In this document: piece after piece, positions 47,138 to 53,746 of the stretch
Layout: the number at the start of each line of letters is the position of its first letter
Numbering within the stretch: the stretch's first letter is position 1
Assembly: GCA_903873185.1 (NCBI GenBank)
Contig: CAIQNN010000059.1
Coordinates: 1-53,746, forward strand
Direction: 5' to 3'
DNA from: an uncultured Actinomycetes bacterium
GTDB taxonomy: Bacteria; Actinomycetota; Actinomycetes; Nanopelagicales; Nanopelagicaceae
Length of the DNA stretch: 53,746 nucleotides
The notes under the pieces: model-generated
What the model saw: only the letters and a program-made list of their open reading frames with translations
Told to the model about the DNA's origin: nothing
Databases searched by the model: none
Translations under genes and position numbers: made by a program

Positions 47138-47425
47138 CTAAGGAATAAGAAGAACCGCGCGCGCGAGCATTTGAATCGCGAAATAGACCACTATAAAAGA
47201 GAGGTCTAAATTGACCGCCCCGAGCCGCAGGGGCGGAACAAAACGTCGAACGAACTTCAGAGGTGGATCCGTAATTGCAAATACAACTTCAGCGATTGCT
47301 AAGACGAAGCCACGGGGGCGCCAATTTCGAGCAAACATGCGCGCGTAATCAAGAATTAAGCGGGCAAAGAGAGCTATCAGAAATACTTGGATTAAAGATG
47401 AAAGTATTCGACCGATACTAAACAT
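47138..47425 (-). CDS. YggT-family membrane protein
   Basis: A 95-residue protein with two hydrophobic parts (about 8-25 and 73-92) around the YggT motif region ITDPPLKFVRRFVPPLRLGAVNLDLSFIVVYF (quoted in two parts: ITDPPLKFVRRFVPP and LDLSFIVVYF). YggT proteins sit in the membrane beside sepF and divIVA in Gram-positive bacteria and are linked to envelope maintenance; the molecular role is unknown. It follows sepF by 23 bases and is the last gene of the division cluster here. Confidence 0.9.
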   Translation of the reverse strand: MFSIGRILSSLIQVFLIALFARLILDYARMFARNWRPRGFVLAIAEVVFAITDPPLKFVRRFVPPLRLGAVNLDLSFIVVYFAIQMLARAVLLIP

Positions 47426-47448
47426 TAATGAGCTTCAATGTATGTAAC

Positions 47449-47937
47449 TCAGCTCTGATTAAAGAAACTGGCTTCAGCAGCTGCAGTTTTATCTTCAACG
47501 CTAACCATCACATTAGGTGGGGTGAGCAAAAATACCTTTGAAGTAACGCGTTCGATGCTGCCATGATGTCCAAAGACCAAACCCGACGCGAAGTCGACCA
47601 AGCGTTTGCGCTCAGACTCTTCCATATCGCTCAAATTCATAATTACTGGCTGGCCCTCGCGATAATGCTCGCCAATATTTCGCGCCTCATTATAAAAGCG
47701 CGGATGGATGGTAATGATTCGATCCATGATTGGCAGTTCTCGTTGTTGCGCTACTGGCGCTGCTCGACCTGGAAGGGTAGTTACGGCCGGAGCGTTCTGT
47801 GCCCAAGAAGGGGTAGCAGATGGCAATGGTCGAACACTTCGACGTGGTTCTGCAACCACTTGGGTGCTCTCTATTTCCATCTCTTCTTCCTCGACCAAGC
47901 CGAGGAAACCTGCCATCTTTTTGAATGCATTAGCCAT
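47449..47937 (-). CDS. sepF: Cell-division protein SepF
   Basis: SepF tethers FtsZ to the membrane, replacing FtsA and ZipA in actinobacteria. 162 residues: a short amphipathic N-terminal membrane helix (ANAFKKMAGFLGLVE), an acidic and Pro/Ala-rich linker, then the FtsZ-binding core from about residue 72 (IITIHPRFYNEARNIGEHYREG, quoted as IITIHPRF and ARNIGEHYREG; PVIMNLSDM; VDFASGLVFG; KVFLLTPPNV). ATG 47937 has TAAGAT six bases upstream and no Shine-Dalgarno. Confidence 0.94.
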   Translation of the reverse strand: MANAFKKMAGFLGLVEEEEMEIESTQVVAEPRRSVRPLPSATPSWAQNAPAVTTLPGRAAPVAQQRELPIMDRIITIHPRFYNEARNIGEHYREGQPVIMNLSDMEESERKRLVDFASGLVFGHHGSIERVTSKVFLLTPPNVMVSVEDKTAAAEASFFNQS

Positions 47938-47943
47938 AGGTCA

Positions 47944-47949
47944 ATCTTA
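47944..47949 (-). promoter_or_regulatory. Probable leaderless -10 box of sepF
   Basis: TAAGAT on the minus strand ends six bases before the sepF ATG, identical in sequence and spacing to the box before the MFS gene. It lies in the 21-base gap after yggS, so sepF-yggT may be transcribed on their own. Confidence 0.55.
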
Positions 47950-47958
47950 GATCAATGG

Positions 47959-48636
47959 CTACCTCGAGCCGAGGATTGAGCTTCCTACTCGGATATGTGT
48001 CGCGCCTGCAGCGATAGCTGCTTCAAAATCCCCGCTCATTCCACAAGAGAGATAGCGAGACTCCGGGTAGCTAGCCCGCACTTGCGAGTGAATCTGACTC
48101 AACCTAGAAAAAGCCAATTGAGGCTCTTCCCCCAGAGGAGCCACGGCCATCAAGCCCATAACTTTCAAGTTCGTTAGTGATTGCAGGCTGGCTAGGAGAT
48201 CGTCCAATCCGAGTATCGGTACTCCCCCGCGGTCAGGACTTGCTGGAGTTTGCAGATCCACTTGAACAAAAACTTCAATAGGCGAAGTCGCGATTTCGTT
48301 GAGCTTGATCGCATGAGAATATTGATCTAAGGAATGAATGGTCTGTGCCCACGAAGCAATCGAACGCAATTTTTTGCTCTGTATCTGTCCTTGGAAATGC
48401 CAGTGAATATCGGATGGAAGCGAGCCGGCCTTAGGCGCCCCTTCTTGATCTCGATTCTCGCCGAAATTTCGCAGCCCCAATTCATAAAGAATTTCTAAAT
48501 CTGAAGTTGGAAAAGTTTTTGTTACGACAATCAGATTAACCTCTGAAGGTGGGCGATTTGCTGCAACTGCCGCTCTTTCGACTCGGCCTCTAACCTCGGC
48601 TAGATTTTCAATTATCTCTCGCGATCTAATAGTCAC
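47959..48636 (-). CDS. yggS: YggS/PLPBP-family pyridoxal-phosphate homeostasis protein
   Basis: A single-domain PLP-binding barrel that buffers free PLP. I start it at GTG 48636, which overlaps the pgeF stop as GTGA, giving 225 residues; the frame is open to 48723 but that part lies in pgeF. Lys40 (IVVTKTFP) should bind PLP; NFGENR, WHFQGQIQSKK, GLMAVAP and SCGMSGDFEAAIAAGATHIRVGSS (seen as CGMSGDFEAAI and HIRVGSSILG) are family motifs. Its place between pgeF and sepF is conserved in Gram-positive division clusters. Confidence 0.94.
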   Translation of the reverse strand: MTIRSREIIENLAEVRGRVERAAVAANRPPSEVNLIVVTKTFPTSDLEILYELGLRNFGENRDQEGAPKAGSLPSDIHWHFQGQIQSKKLRSIASWAQTIHSLDQYSHAIKLNEIATSPIEVFVQVDLQTPASPDRGGVPILGLDDLLASLQSLTNLKVMGLMAVAPLGEEPQLAFSRLSQIHSQVRASYPESRYLSCGMSGDFEAAIAAGATHIRVGSSILGSR

Positions 48637-49298
48637 AGCGAAATTATCCCCGCTTGCCGACCAGTAACACCATCTCGACGATAGGAGAAATAACCTACAT
48701 CGTGCATCGTGCATCGATTCCAATCGGTTACTTCAACTCCGCGGCTCGTAAGCAAATTCAAAGTCCCTGATTTCAAATCTAACCGGTGCTTTGCCTCCGA
48801 GGTAGCTGACGATGGATAACGGGCAACAACTTCTTGGTAGGTAGCCGGATCTACTTCATAACACTGCCCACAAATCGCCGGACCAATATCAGCAGTTATC
48901 GGGCCACTTGAAAAAATTTGGAATTGATCGATTACAGCTTCGACTATTCCTGCGAGCAGACCACGGCGACCTACATGTACTGCGGCAACCATATTGTTGG
49001 TCTTTAGCAACAAGGGAATACAGTCGGCCACCATAACCGCAAGTGCAATATTTGGCTCTCGGGTAAAAATTGCATCACAATCTAAAACGCCATTTTCGGT
49101 TGAACTCACTTCAGTGATTTTCGCGCTATGGCTCTGATTCATAAATATCAAGGCCGGCGAAGAAAACTCCTTGCGAAGAAGTTCTCGATTTGCTGCTACT
49201 GCTATTGGATCGTCACCAACATGCAAACCCAAATTCAAACTCTCAAATGGGGAAAGGCTGCTCCCGCCATATTTGGAAGTAAATAGCGTTCTAGCCAA
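48633..49298 (-). CDS. pgeF: Peptidoglycan editing factor PgeF (YfiH/DUF152)
   Basis: A laccase-fold zinc enzyme; E. coli YfiH removes mis-incorporated L-Ser from UDP-MurNAc precursors, while relatives act on purine nucleosides. 221 residues with the metal and active-site set His57 (MNQSHS), Cys93 (VADCIPLL) and His108 (AVHVGRRGL). The start is TTG 49298, seven bases after the ftsZ stop, since no ATG or GTG fits the family N-terminus. Coupled to yggS by a four-base overlap. Confidence 0.9.
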   Translation of the reverse strand: MARTLFTSKYGGSSLSPFESLNLGLHVGDDPIAVAANRELLRKEFSSPALIFMNQSHSAKITEVSSTENGVLDCDAIFTREPNIALAVMVADCIPLLLKTNNMVAAVHVGRRGLLAGIVEAVIDQFQIFSSGPITADIGPAICGQCYEVDPATYQEVVARYPSSATSEAKHRLDLKSGTLNLLTSRGVEVTDWNRCTMHDVGYFSYRRDGVTGRQAGIISL

Positions 49299-49305
49299 TG
49301 TTCAA

Positions 49306-50457
49306 CTACTTCATAAAATCTGGTACATCTATTTCATCCTCAGTTACCAACTCTTCGAAGGTAATCTGTCGCTTTGCCTGGGAAGGTGTCGCGGCCGGTT
49401 GAGATATTGGCAATTCAAGGGCAACTGCAATTGGATCGTTCGAAGGAATCGGATCGGCATTACCGCTGAGGGCCGCGGCGCTGATTGTAGGAACCGAAAC
49501 CCATTTCGGAGCCCCACCATCAAAGCCAGCAGCAATTACAGTTACCCGAACTTCATCGCCCAAGGCATCATCGATGACGGTACCAAAAATGATATTTGCA
49601 TCTGGGTGGGCTGATGCCGCGACCAGCTCGGCCGCTTCGCTCAATTCAAATAGCCCTAGATCAGAACCGCCAGCGATAGAGAGAAGCACGCCGTGGGCGC
49701 CATCAATAGATGCCTCAAGTAGCGGACTTGAGATTGCGAGTTCGGCAGCTCTAGTCGCTCGAGCTTCACCGCGAGCCGAACCGATACCCATCAACGCTGA
49801 TCCAGCACCTGACATCACACTTTTAACATCCGCAAAATCTAAGTTAATCAGCCCAGGCGTTGTAATTAGATCGGTAATCCCTTGTACTCCAGAGAGGAGA
49901 ACTTGATCGGCACTGCGGAATGCTTCCAATTGGCTGATTGAACGATCCGAGATCGCGAGCAATCGATCGTTGGGAATAACAATTAAGGTATCAACTTCGG
50001 CCCGTAAAAGCGCTATACCTTCTTCAGCTTGGCTGGATCGGCGTTTGCCTTCAAAGGTAAATGGCTTAGTCACAACACCAACGGTTAGTGCGCCTAAATC
50101 TCTGGATATCTTTGCAACGATTGGTGCGCCACCGGTGCCAGTTCCGCCACCTTCGCCAGCGGTAACAAAAACCATATCCGCCCCGCGCAGAACTTCTTCA
50201 ATCTCTTCGGTGTGATCAAGCGCTGCTTGACGACCAATCTCTGGTGCTGCACCTGCACCAAGTCCGCGAGTTAACTTTCGACCAATATCTAACTTAACAT
50301 CGGCATCACTCATGATCAGTTGTTGTGCATCAGTATTGATTGCAATGAACTCAACACCTTTTAACCCGGCTTCAATCATGCGATTCACTGCATTCACACC
50401 GCCGCCGCCAATACCAACGACCTTGATAACTGCCAAGTAATTCTGCGGTGTTGCCAC
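49306..50457 (-). CDS. ftsZ: Cell-division protein FtsZ
   Basis: The tubulin-like GTPase that forms the division ring. 383 residues, with the tubulin signature GGGTGTG at 103-109, N-terminal [17 protein letters not shown], the T7 loop [11 protein letters not shown] and a conserved C-terminal peptide ([10 protein letters not shown]) for SepF and FtsW contacts. The linker (about 315-365) is short and Pro/Ala-rich. The start is GTG 50457, with AAAGGAG nine bases upstream in a 134-base leader that carries a promoter and an inverted repeat. Confidence 0.98.
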   Translation of the reverse strand: MATPQNYLAVIKVVGIGGGGVNAVNRMIEAGLKGVEFIAINTDAQQLIMSDADVKLDIGRKLTRGLGAGAAPEIGRQAALDHTEEIEEVLRGADMVFVTAGEGGGTGTGGAPIVAKISRDLGALTVGVVTKPFTFEGKRRSSQAEEGIALLRAEVDTLIVIPNDRLLAISDRSISQLEAFRSADQVLLSGVQGITDLITTPGLINLDFADVKSVMSGAGSALMGIGSARGEARATRAAELAISSPLLEASIDGAHGVLLSIAGGSDLGLFELSEAAELVAASAHPDANIIFGTVIDDALGDEVRVTVIAAGFDGGAPKWVSVPTISAAALSGNADPIPSNDPIAVALELPISQPAATPSQAKRQITFEELVTEDEIDVPDFMK

Positions 50458-50469
50458 GATGTACCTCTC

Positions 50470-50502
50470 CTTTGACTCTAAATCTCAACTAGAGACTTAA
50501 AG
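50470..50502 (-). repeat. Imperfect inverted repeat overlapping the ftsZ ribosome site
   Basis: Arms at 50490-50502 and 50470-50480 pair as CTTTAAGTCTCTA with TAGAGTCAAAG, with a two-base bulge and a nine-base loop. The downstream arm covers the first four bases (AAAG) of the AAAGGAG Shine-Dalgarno at 50467-50473. It could be an operator or a hairpin that masks ftsZ translation; either is inference. Confidence 0.4.
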
Positions 50503-50523
50503 TTATGATAATTCTCTCGAGTT

Positions 50524-50552
50524 AAATTAAACCGCACATGAGCAGCAATCAA
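50524..50552 (-). promoter_or_regulatory. Probable ftsZ promoter
   Basis: On the minus strand TTGATT (50547-50552) and TAATTT (50524-50529) are exactly 17 bases apart. A start near 50517 gives a leader of about 60 bases containing the inverted repeat and a strong ribosome site. Confidence 0.55.
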
Positions 50553-50591
50553 TGACCGACACGAACTATAAGAATGTAAATAAAGTTTTTA

Positions 50592-51305
50592 CTATTTAAC
50601 AATTGGCGCTGTAGCAGCCGACAAGTCAAAGATATTAGCTTTGGAGTTTTCTGGCAGTGTGAAAAGTGCCCGTAATACCTTGGTTTTTAGCACCATATCG
50701 CGATTATCCCCCCAACGAATAGTTATTGTGCGGGAAGAGAATTTGGTACTCATTTCAATCATCGCAGGTGATGAAACTCGCATTCCGGCTAATCCTGAGA
50801 GCAGGTCTGAGGGAAGTTCCGAAAGTAATTCTGCAACCGCCTTGCGAGCTGCGGGATCGGTGGTTGTGAATTCGATAACTGGCAATCCAGCGTTTGCCGC
50901 GAGCGATGTGAACTCGGCGCCTGATGCGTCGAAGAGCTTCACCTCGCCGCTTGCAGTTGTGAAGGTAGCAATCGGAGTGCGCTCAGAAATTTGAATTGTG
51001 ATTGTGCCGTTAATCCAACTTCGAGTGACCTTTGCCTCGCCCACCCAAGAGATGTGCAGCAACGAACTTCTAATTACTCGCAGGTCTACTCGAGCGAGAG
51101 GTTTTCCGATCTGCAAATGCGCTGAAGTTTGATTCAAGGTTTGTTGCACGCTGCTGACTTGGGTAGTTCCCGAAATTTCAATTTTCTTCACTGACAATAG
51201 ATTTGACCATCCCAGCGCATAAACCAAAGATATGGTTGCAATCAGTATTAACGCCAATACCCCTTTGATCTTTCGCGCACGTCTTACTTCATATTCAGTG
51301 CTCAT
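50592..51305 (-). CDS. ftsQ: Cell-division protein FtsQ
   Basis: Divisome membrane protein bridging early and late proteins. 237 residues: a short basic cytoplasmic tail, one membrane span at about 14-33 (VLALILIATISLVYALGW), a POTRA domain from about residue 38 (VKKIEISGTTQVSSVQQTL, then VDLRVIRSSLLHISWVGEAKVTRSW) and the FtsQ beta domain. The ATG overlaps the murC stop by four bases. Confidence 0.92.
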   Translation of the reverse strand: MSTEYEVRRARKIKGVLALILIATISLVYALGWSNLLSVKKIEISGTTQVSSVQQTLNQTSAHLQIGKPLARVDLRVIRSSLLHISWVGEAKVTRSWINGTITIQISERTPIATFTTASGEVKLFDASGAEFTSLAANAGLPVIEFTTTDPAARKAVAELLSELPSDLLSGLAGMRVSSPAMIEMSTKFSSRTITIRWGDNRDMVLKTKVLRALFTLPENSKANIFDLSAATAPIVK

Positions 51306-52684
51306 TGCTCTGCTAAGGCGGTGAGAATCACCGGCGCTAACGAACTTACATCGCCTGCTCCAAGTGTGATGATCAAATCTGCGACTTTTGCCTGCGCTAT
51401 TACATGATCAATTACCTCGATAAGTGAGGATTCGAGAGTTACCTGATCCTGGGGTAACAACTGGGAAATGAGTTCTGATGTGACTCCCGGAATGGGTGTC
51501 TCGCTAGCTGCGTAGATATCGAGCAGATAAATATGGTCAGCCTTTGACAGAGCTGCGGCAAATTCGGGTGCGAAAGCCTTAGTACGGCTGTAGCGATGTG
51601 GCTGAAAGATCACCAGCAACCGGCCGGGTTCAACATATCTACGAGCCGCATCTAAAGTTACGGCAATCTCCGTTGGATGATGACCGTAATCATCGATAAC
51701 TCTCACGCCCCGCGCCTCGCCTTTGAATTCGAATCGGCGACGGGTGCCGGAAAATATTTCTAAACCCGAAATGAAATCTATTGGGGAGGCGCCTAAAGTT
51801 AAACCGGCAGCTAAGGCCGCGGTAGCGTTCAATACATTGTGAGCGCCGGGCACCTGAAGCCTAAGTTCACCCAATACCCGGCCATTCTGTGTTATGCGAG
51901 CGGTACTTTCCATTGGGGAGAGGTGGACTCTAGATATCGAAAAGTTAGCTTCAGCACCGTAAGTGATTACCTCAATATCGGTTCTGGTGATCTCACTCGC
52001 TAACCGAGCGGCGCCTGGATCATCATTGCAAAGAACAAGAAATCCACCACTCTTTATGGTTTTCACAAACTGATGGAAAATCGCCAGCACCGAATCGAAA
52101 TCTGCGAAATGATCCACGTGATCCAATTCAATATTGGTGATAATTGCTCCGAATGGTTGGTATGCCAGAAATGAGCCATCGGACTCATCGGCCTCCGCAA
52201 CGAAAATTTCTCCGGTGCCTAAATGCGCATTAGTTCCAGAACTATTTATTAACCCCCCGATTGCAAAAGAGGGATCGAATCCAGCTTTTTGCAGCGCAAC
52301 CGTTAACATCGAAGTTGTTGTAGTTTTTCCGTGCGTTCCAGCTACCGCAATTGAAATCGACTCCGACATCAAGATTGCCAGCGCGCTGGCTCTAGGAATG
52401 ACTGGAATTGCCTTTGCAATTGCCGCCTCATACTCAACATTCGAGTTCGATATTGCGCCCGAGACGACAACTAAATCAACGCCATCGATATTAGAAGGAG
52501 CGTGCCCAATGGCTACCTGCGCGCCTAACACCTGTAAGCCGGTCAAGACTTGTGACTCTTTAACATCAGACCCTGAAACTGAAATTCCAAGATCAAGCAT
52601 AATTCGTGCCAAGCCACTCATCCCCGCGCCACCGATACCAATAAAATGTACCCGCATTTGTTTGAGCGCTGTTAAGGAAATCAT
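51302..52684 (-). CDS. murC: UDP-N-acetylmuramate--L-alanine ligase
   Basis: Adds the first amino acid of the peptidoglycan stem peptide. I start it at ATG 52684, which forms TAATG with the murG stop and gives 460 residues; the frame is open upstream but only inside murG. Motifs are GIGGAGMSG (16-24), the ATP-loop GTHGKTTTT (116-124), NIELDHVDHF, NVLNATAA and the C-terminal FQPHRYSRTKAF. Coupled to murG and ftsQ. Confidence 0.97.
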   Translation of the reverse strand: MISLTALKQMRVHFIGIGGAGMSGLARIMLDLGISVSGSDVKESQVLTGLQVLGAQVAIGHAPSNIDGVDLVVVSGAISNSNVEYEAAIAKAIPVIPRASALAILMSESISIAVAGTHGKTTTTSMLTVALQKAGFDPSFAIGGLINSSGTNAHLGTGEIFVAEADESDGSFLAYQPFGAIITNIELDHVDHFADFDSVLAIFHQFVKTIKSGGFLVLCNDDPGAARLASEITRTDIEVITYGAEANFSISRVHLSPMESTARITQNGRVLGELRLQVPGAHNVLNATAALAAGLTLGASPIDFISGLEIFSGTRRRFEFKGEARGVRVIDDYGHHPTEIAVTLDAARRYVEPGRLLVIFQPHRYSRTKAFAPEFAAALSKADHIYLLDIYAASETPIPGVTSELISQLLPQDQVTLESSLIEVIDHVIAQAKVADLIITLGAGDVSSLAPVILTALAEQ

Positions 52685-53746
52685 TATTTGGGCCGCGCCG
52701 ATCCAAGGTTGTGAAGCTTCACAACCCATTCTCCCAATATTTTTGCGGAATTCATTGGAACTTTCGGGGTACGTGCTGCTGCAAGTTGCCGTCCCGACTC
52801 AAGCAACCTATCAATGTTGCTCATCAACCACTCGCTAGTGATGTGGGAGTTTTCAATAAGTTCAGCGCGCTTTGCTGACACTAATTCCATTGCATTTGCG
52901 CTTTGCTCGCCATTACCGATCGGAAGTGGAATAAAGAGTGCATAATCTTGGACAGCAGCAATCTCAGCACAAGTAACGGCACCACTACGTGCAATAACAA
53001 GATCAGCCGCAGCGTAGAAAATGGCCATATTGGCGATGTAGTCCAACGGCAGATAAGTATCACTTCGCACCGGAAGCGGCTCTGCCCTGCCAATTCCGTG
53101 TATAACTTGGATCCCTAGCTGCTCTAGTTCAACTCGGGCATCACGAATCGTTTCATTAATCCGCTTTGCGCCCTGAGAACCTCCGAAGATGAGCACAATG
53201 GGCTTCGAGCTATCGAAACCAATTTCCCGGCACAACTCATTTCGCATTGCCAGTCTTTCAGCAGTGGAAAGCGAAGCAACTTCGACAATATTCTTTCGAA
53301 GCGGCATCCCAACAAGTTCGGCCGCGCTCCATTTGGCACCAGTCGAACGGGCGCCATCAAAGGCAACCGAAAGGTTCGAGGTCAGATTCGACCCTAAATT
53401 ATTAGCCCACCCGGGTTTGCTGTTTTGCTCATGAATCAAAGTTGGAATCCGCAATAATTTTGCGGCTACATATGCTGGTGCGGCGACATAGCCACCAAAG
53501 CCAACAACTACTGAAGTGGAACTTAGCGCTCTGTATGTTTGACCTAAAGCTTGAATCAGCCGAATCGGCCAGATAAGTGCTGAAAGCGAGATTCTCCGAG
53601 GCGCTGGAGCCTTCTCGATTATTCGCAGCGGAAAACCAGCCTGGGGAATCAGGGTGCTCTCTAACCCCGAAGCGGTACCTATAAATTCGCACTTTAACTC
53701 CGGATGCTCCTGGCGCAACCAATTTGCCACAGCTAAAGCTGGTTCA
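52684..53746 (-). CDS. murG: UDP-GlcNAc:lipid I N-acetylglucosaminyltransferase, 5' end outside window
   Basis: MurG makes lipid II at the inner face of the membrane. The frame stays open to the right edge with EPALAVANWLRQEHPEL at the boundary, so only the first strand and the glycine loop (usually GGTGGH) are missing; a GTG at 53730 is internal, not the start. The 353 visible residues include GFGGYVAAPAYVAA, HEQNSKPGWAN, the donor-site loop GGSQGAKRINE and a C-terminal Rossmann half (ARSGAVTCAEIAAV). It heads the murG-murC-ftsQ overlap group. Confidence 0.95.
   Translation of the reverse strand, partial: EPALAVANWLRQEHPELKCEFIGTASGLESTLIPQAGFPLRIIEKAPAPRRISLSALIWPIRLIQALGQTYRALSSTSVVVGFGGYVAAPAYVAAKLLRIPTLIHEQNSKPGWANNLGSNLTSNLSVAFDGARSTGAKWSAAELVGMPLRKNIVEVASLSTAERLAMRNELCREIGFDSSKPIVLIFGGSQGAKRINETIRDARVELEQLGIQVIHGIGRAEPLPVRSDTYLPLDYIANMAIFYAAADLVIARSGAVTCAEIAAVQDYALFIPLPIGNGEQSANAMELVSAKRAELIENSHITSEWLMSNIDRLLESGRQLAAARTPKVPMNSAKILGEWVVKLHNLGSARPK

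Noticed and set aside
47112-47150. Hairpin TTCCT/AGGAA at the ileS-yggT junction as a bidirectional terminator
   Set aside because: Only five pairs with a ten-base A/T-rich loop and no T tract; too weak to claim.
52134-52838. Plus-strand frame of 234 codons opposite murC and murG
   Set aside because: It lies antisense to highly conserved MurC motifs and shows no protein-like features.
1-53746. Mobile elements, CRISPR arrays, prophage or defence genes
   Set aside because: I saw no transposase, integrase, direct-repeat array or phage gene; essentially every base is accounted for by core genes.

Overview
This window looks like chromosomal core DNA of a compact actinobacterium with moderate G+C. 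Pointers are the actinobacterial gene order (coaE-rpsA-polA; liv genes-ANTAR regulator-pyk; a joined his-trp cluster; murG-murC-ftsQ-ftsZ-pgeF-yggS-sepF-yggT; traR-lspA-rluD-dnaE), a PriA-type HisA, SepF, four-domain ribosomal protein S1, an actinobacterial IleRS with a T-box leader, many GTG/TTG starts and probable leaderless promoters. The tight packing (many 1-14 bp overlaps, hardly any terminators, uvrB-uvrA-uvrC adjacent) suggests a streamlined genome, possibly a freshwater Nanopelagicales (acI) member; that placement is inference. I see no insertion sequence, prophage, CRISPR array or toxin-antitoxin module.

Layout. 1-7.7 kb (minus): rpsA, then coaE-uvrB-uvrA-uvrC, linking S1, CoA synthesis and nucleotide excision repair; uvrC runs off the left edge. 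7.8-12.1 kb: an MFS transporter (plus), polA (minus) and a hotdog thioesterase (plus). 12.1-19.2 kb (minus): pyk, a tRNA with anticodon CAA, an ANTAR response regulator directly abutting that tRNA, and a branched-chain amino-acid ABC transporter livJ-livH-livM-livG-livF with a strong hairpin between livJ and livH. 19.2-27.5 kb (minus): gltB-gltD glutamate synthase, a VIT-family metal transporter, lgt and a membrane-anchored DsbA-like protein. 27.5-37.7 kb (minus): hisD-hisC-hisB-hisH-priA-hisF-hisI-trpE-small membrane protein-trpC-trpB-trpA, largely translationally coupled. No trpF is present and PriA probably covers that step. trpD, trpG, hisG and hisE are not in the window.

37.7-43.7 kb (minus): dnaE, rluD, lspA and a DksA/TraR zinc-finger protein with a long histone-H1-like tail. 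43.75-47.1 kb (plus): ileS behind a T-box riboswitch whose specifier reads AUC. 47.1-53.7 kb (minus): the cell-division and wall cluster murG (cut by the right edge)-murC-ftsQ-ftsZ-pgeF-yggS-sepF-yggT. divIVA, which usually sits beside yggT and ileS in actinobacteria, is absent from that slot.

The most interesting signals are not protein genes: a 73-nt class I tRNA body carrying a leucine (CAA) anticodon, the one-base junction between this tRNA and the ATG of the downstream regulator, a recurring TANNNT-N6/7-ATG arrangement without Shine-Dalgarno sequence, the ultrashort ileS T-box, and the perfect 16-bp hairpin separating livJ from the permease genes.
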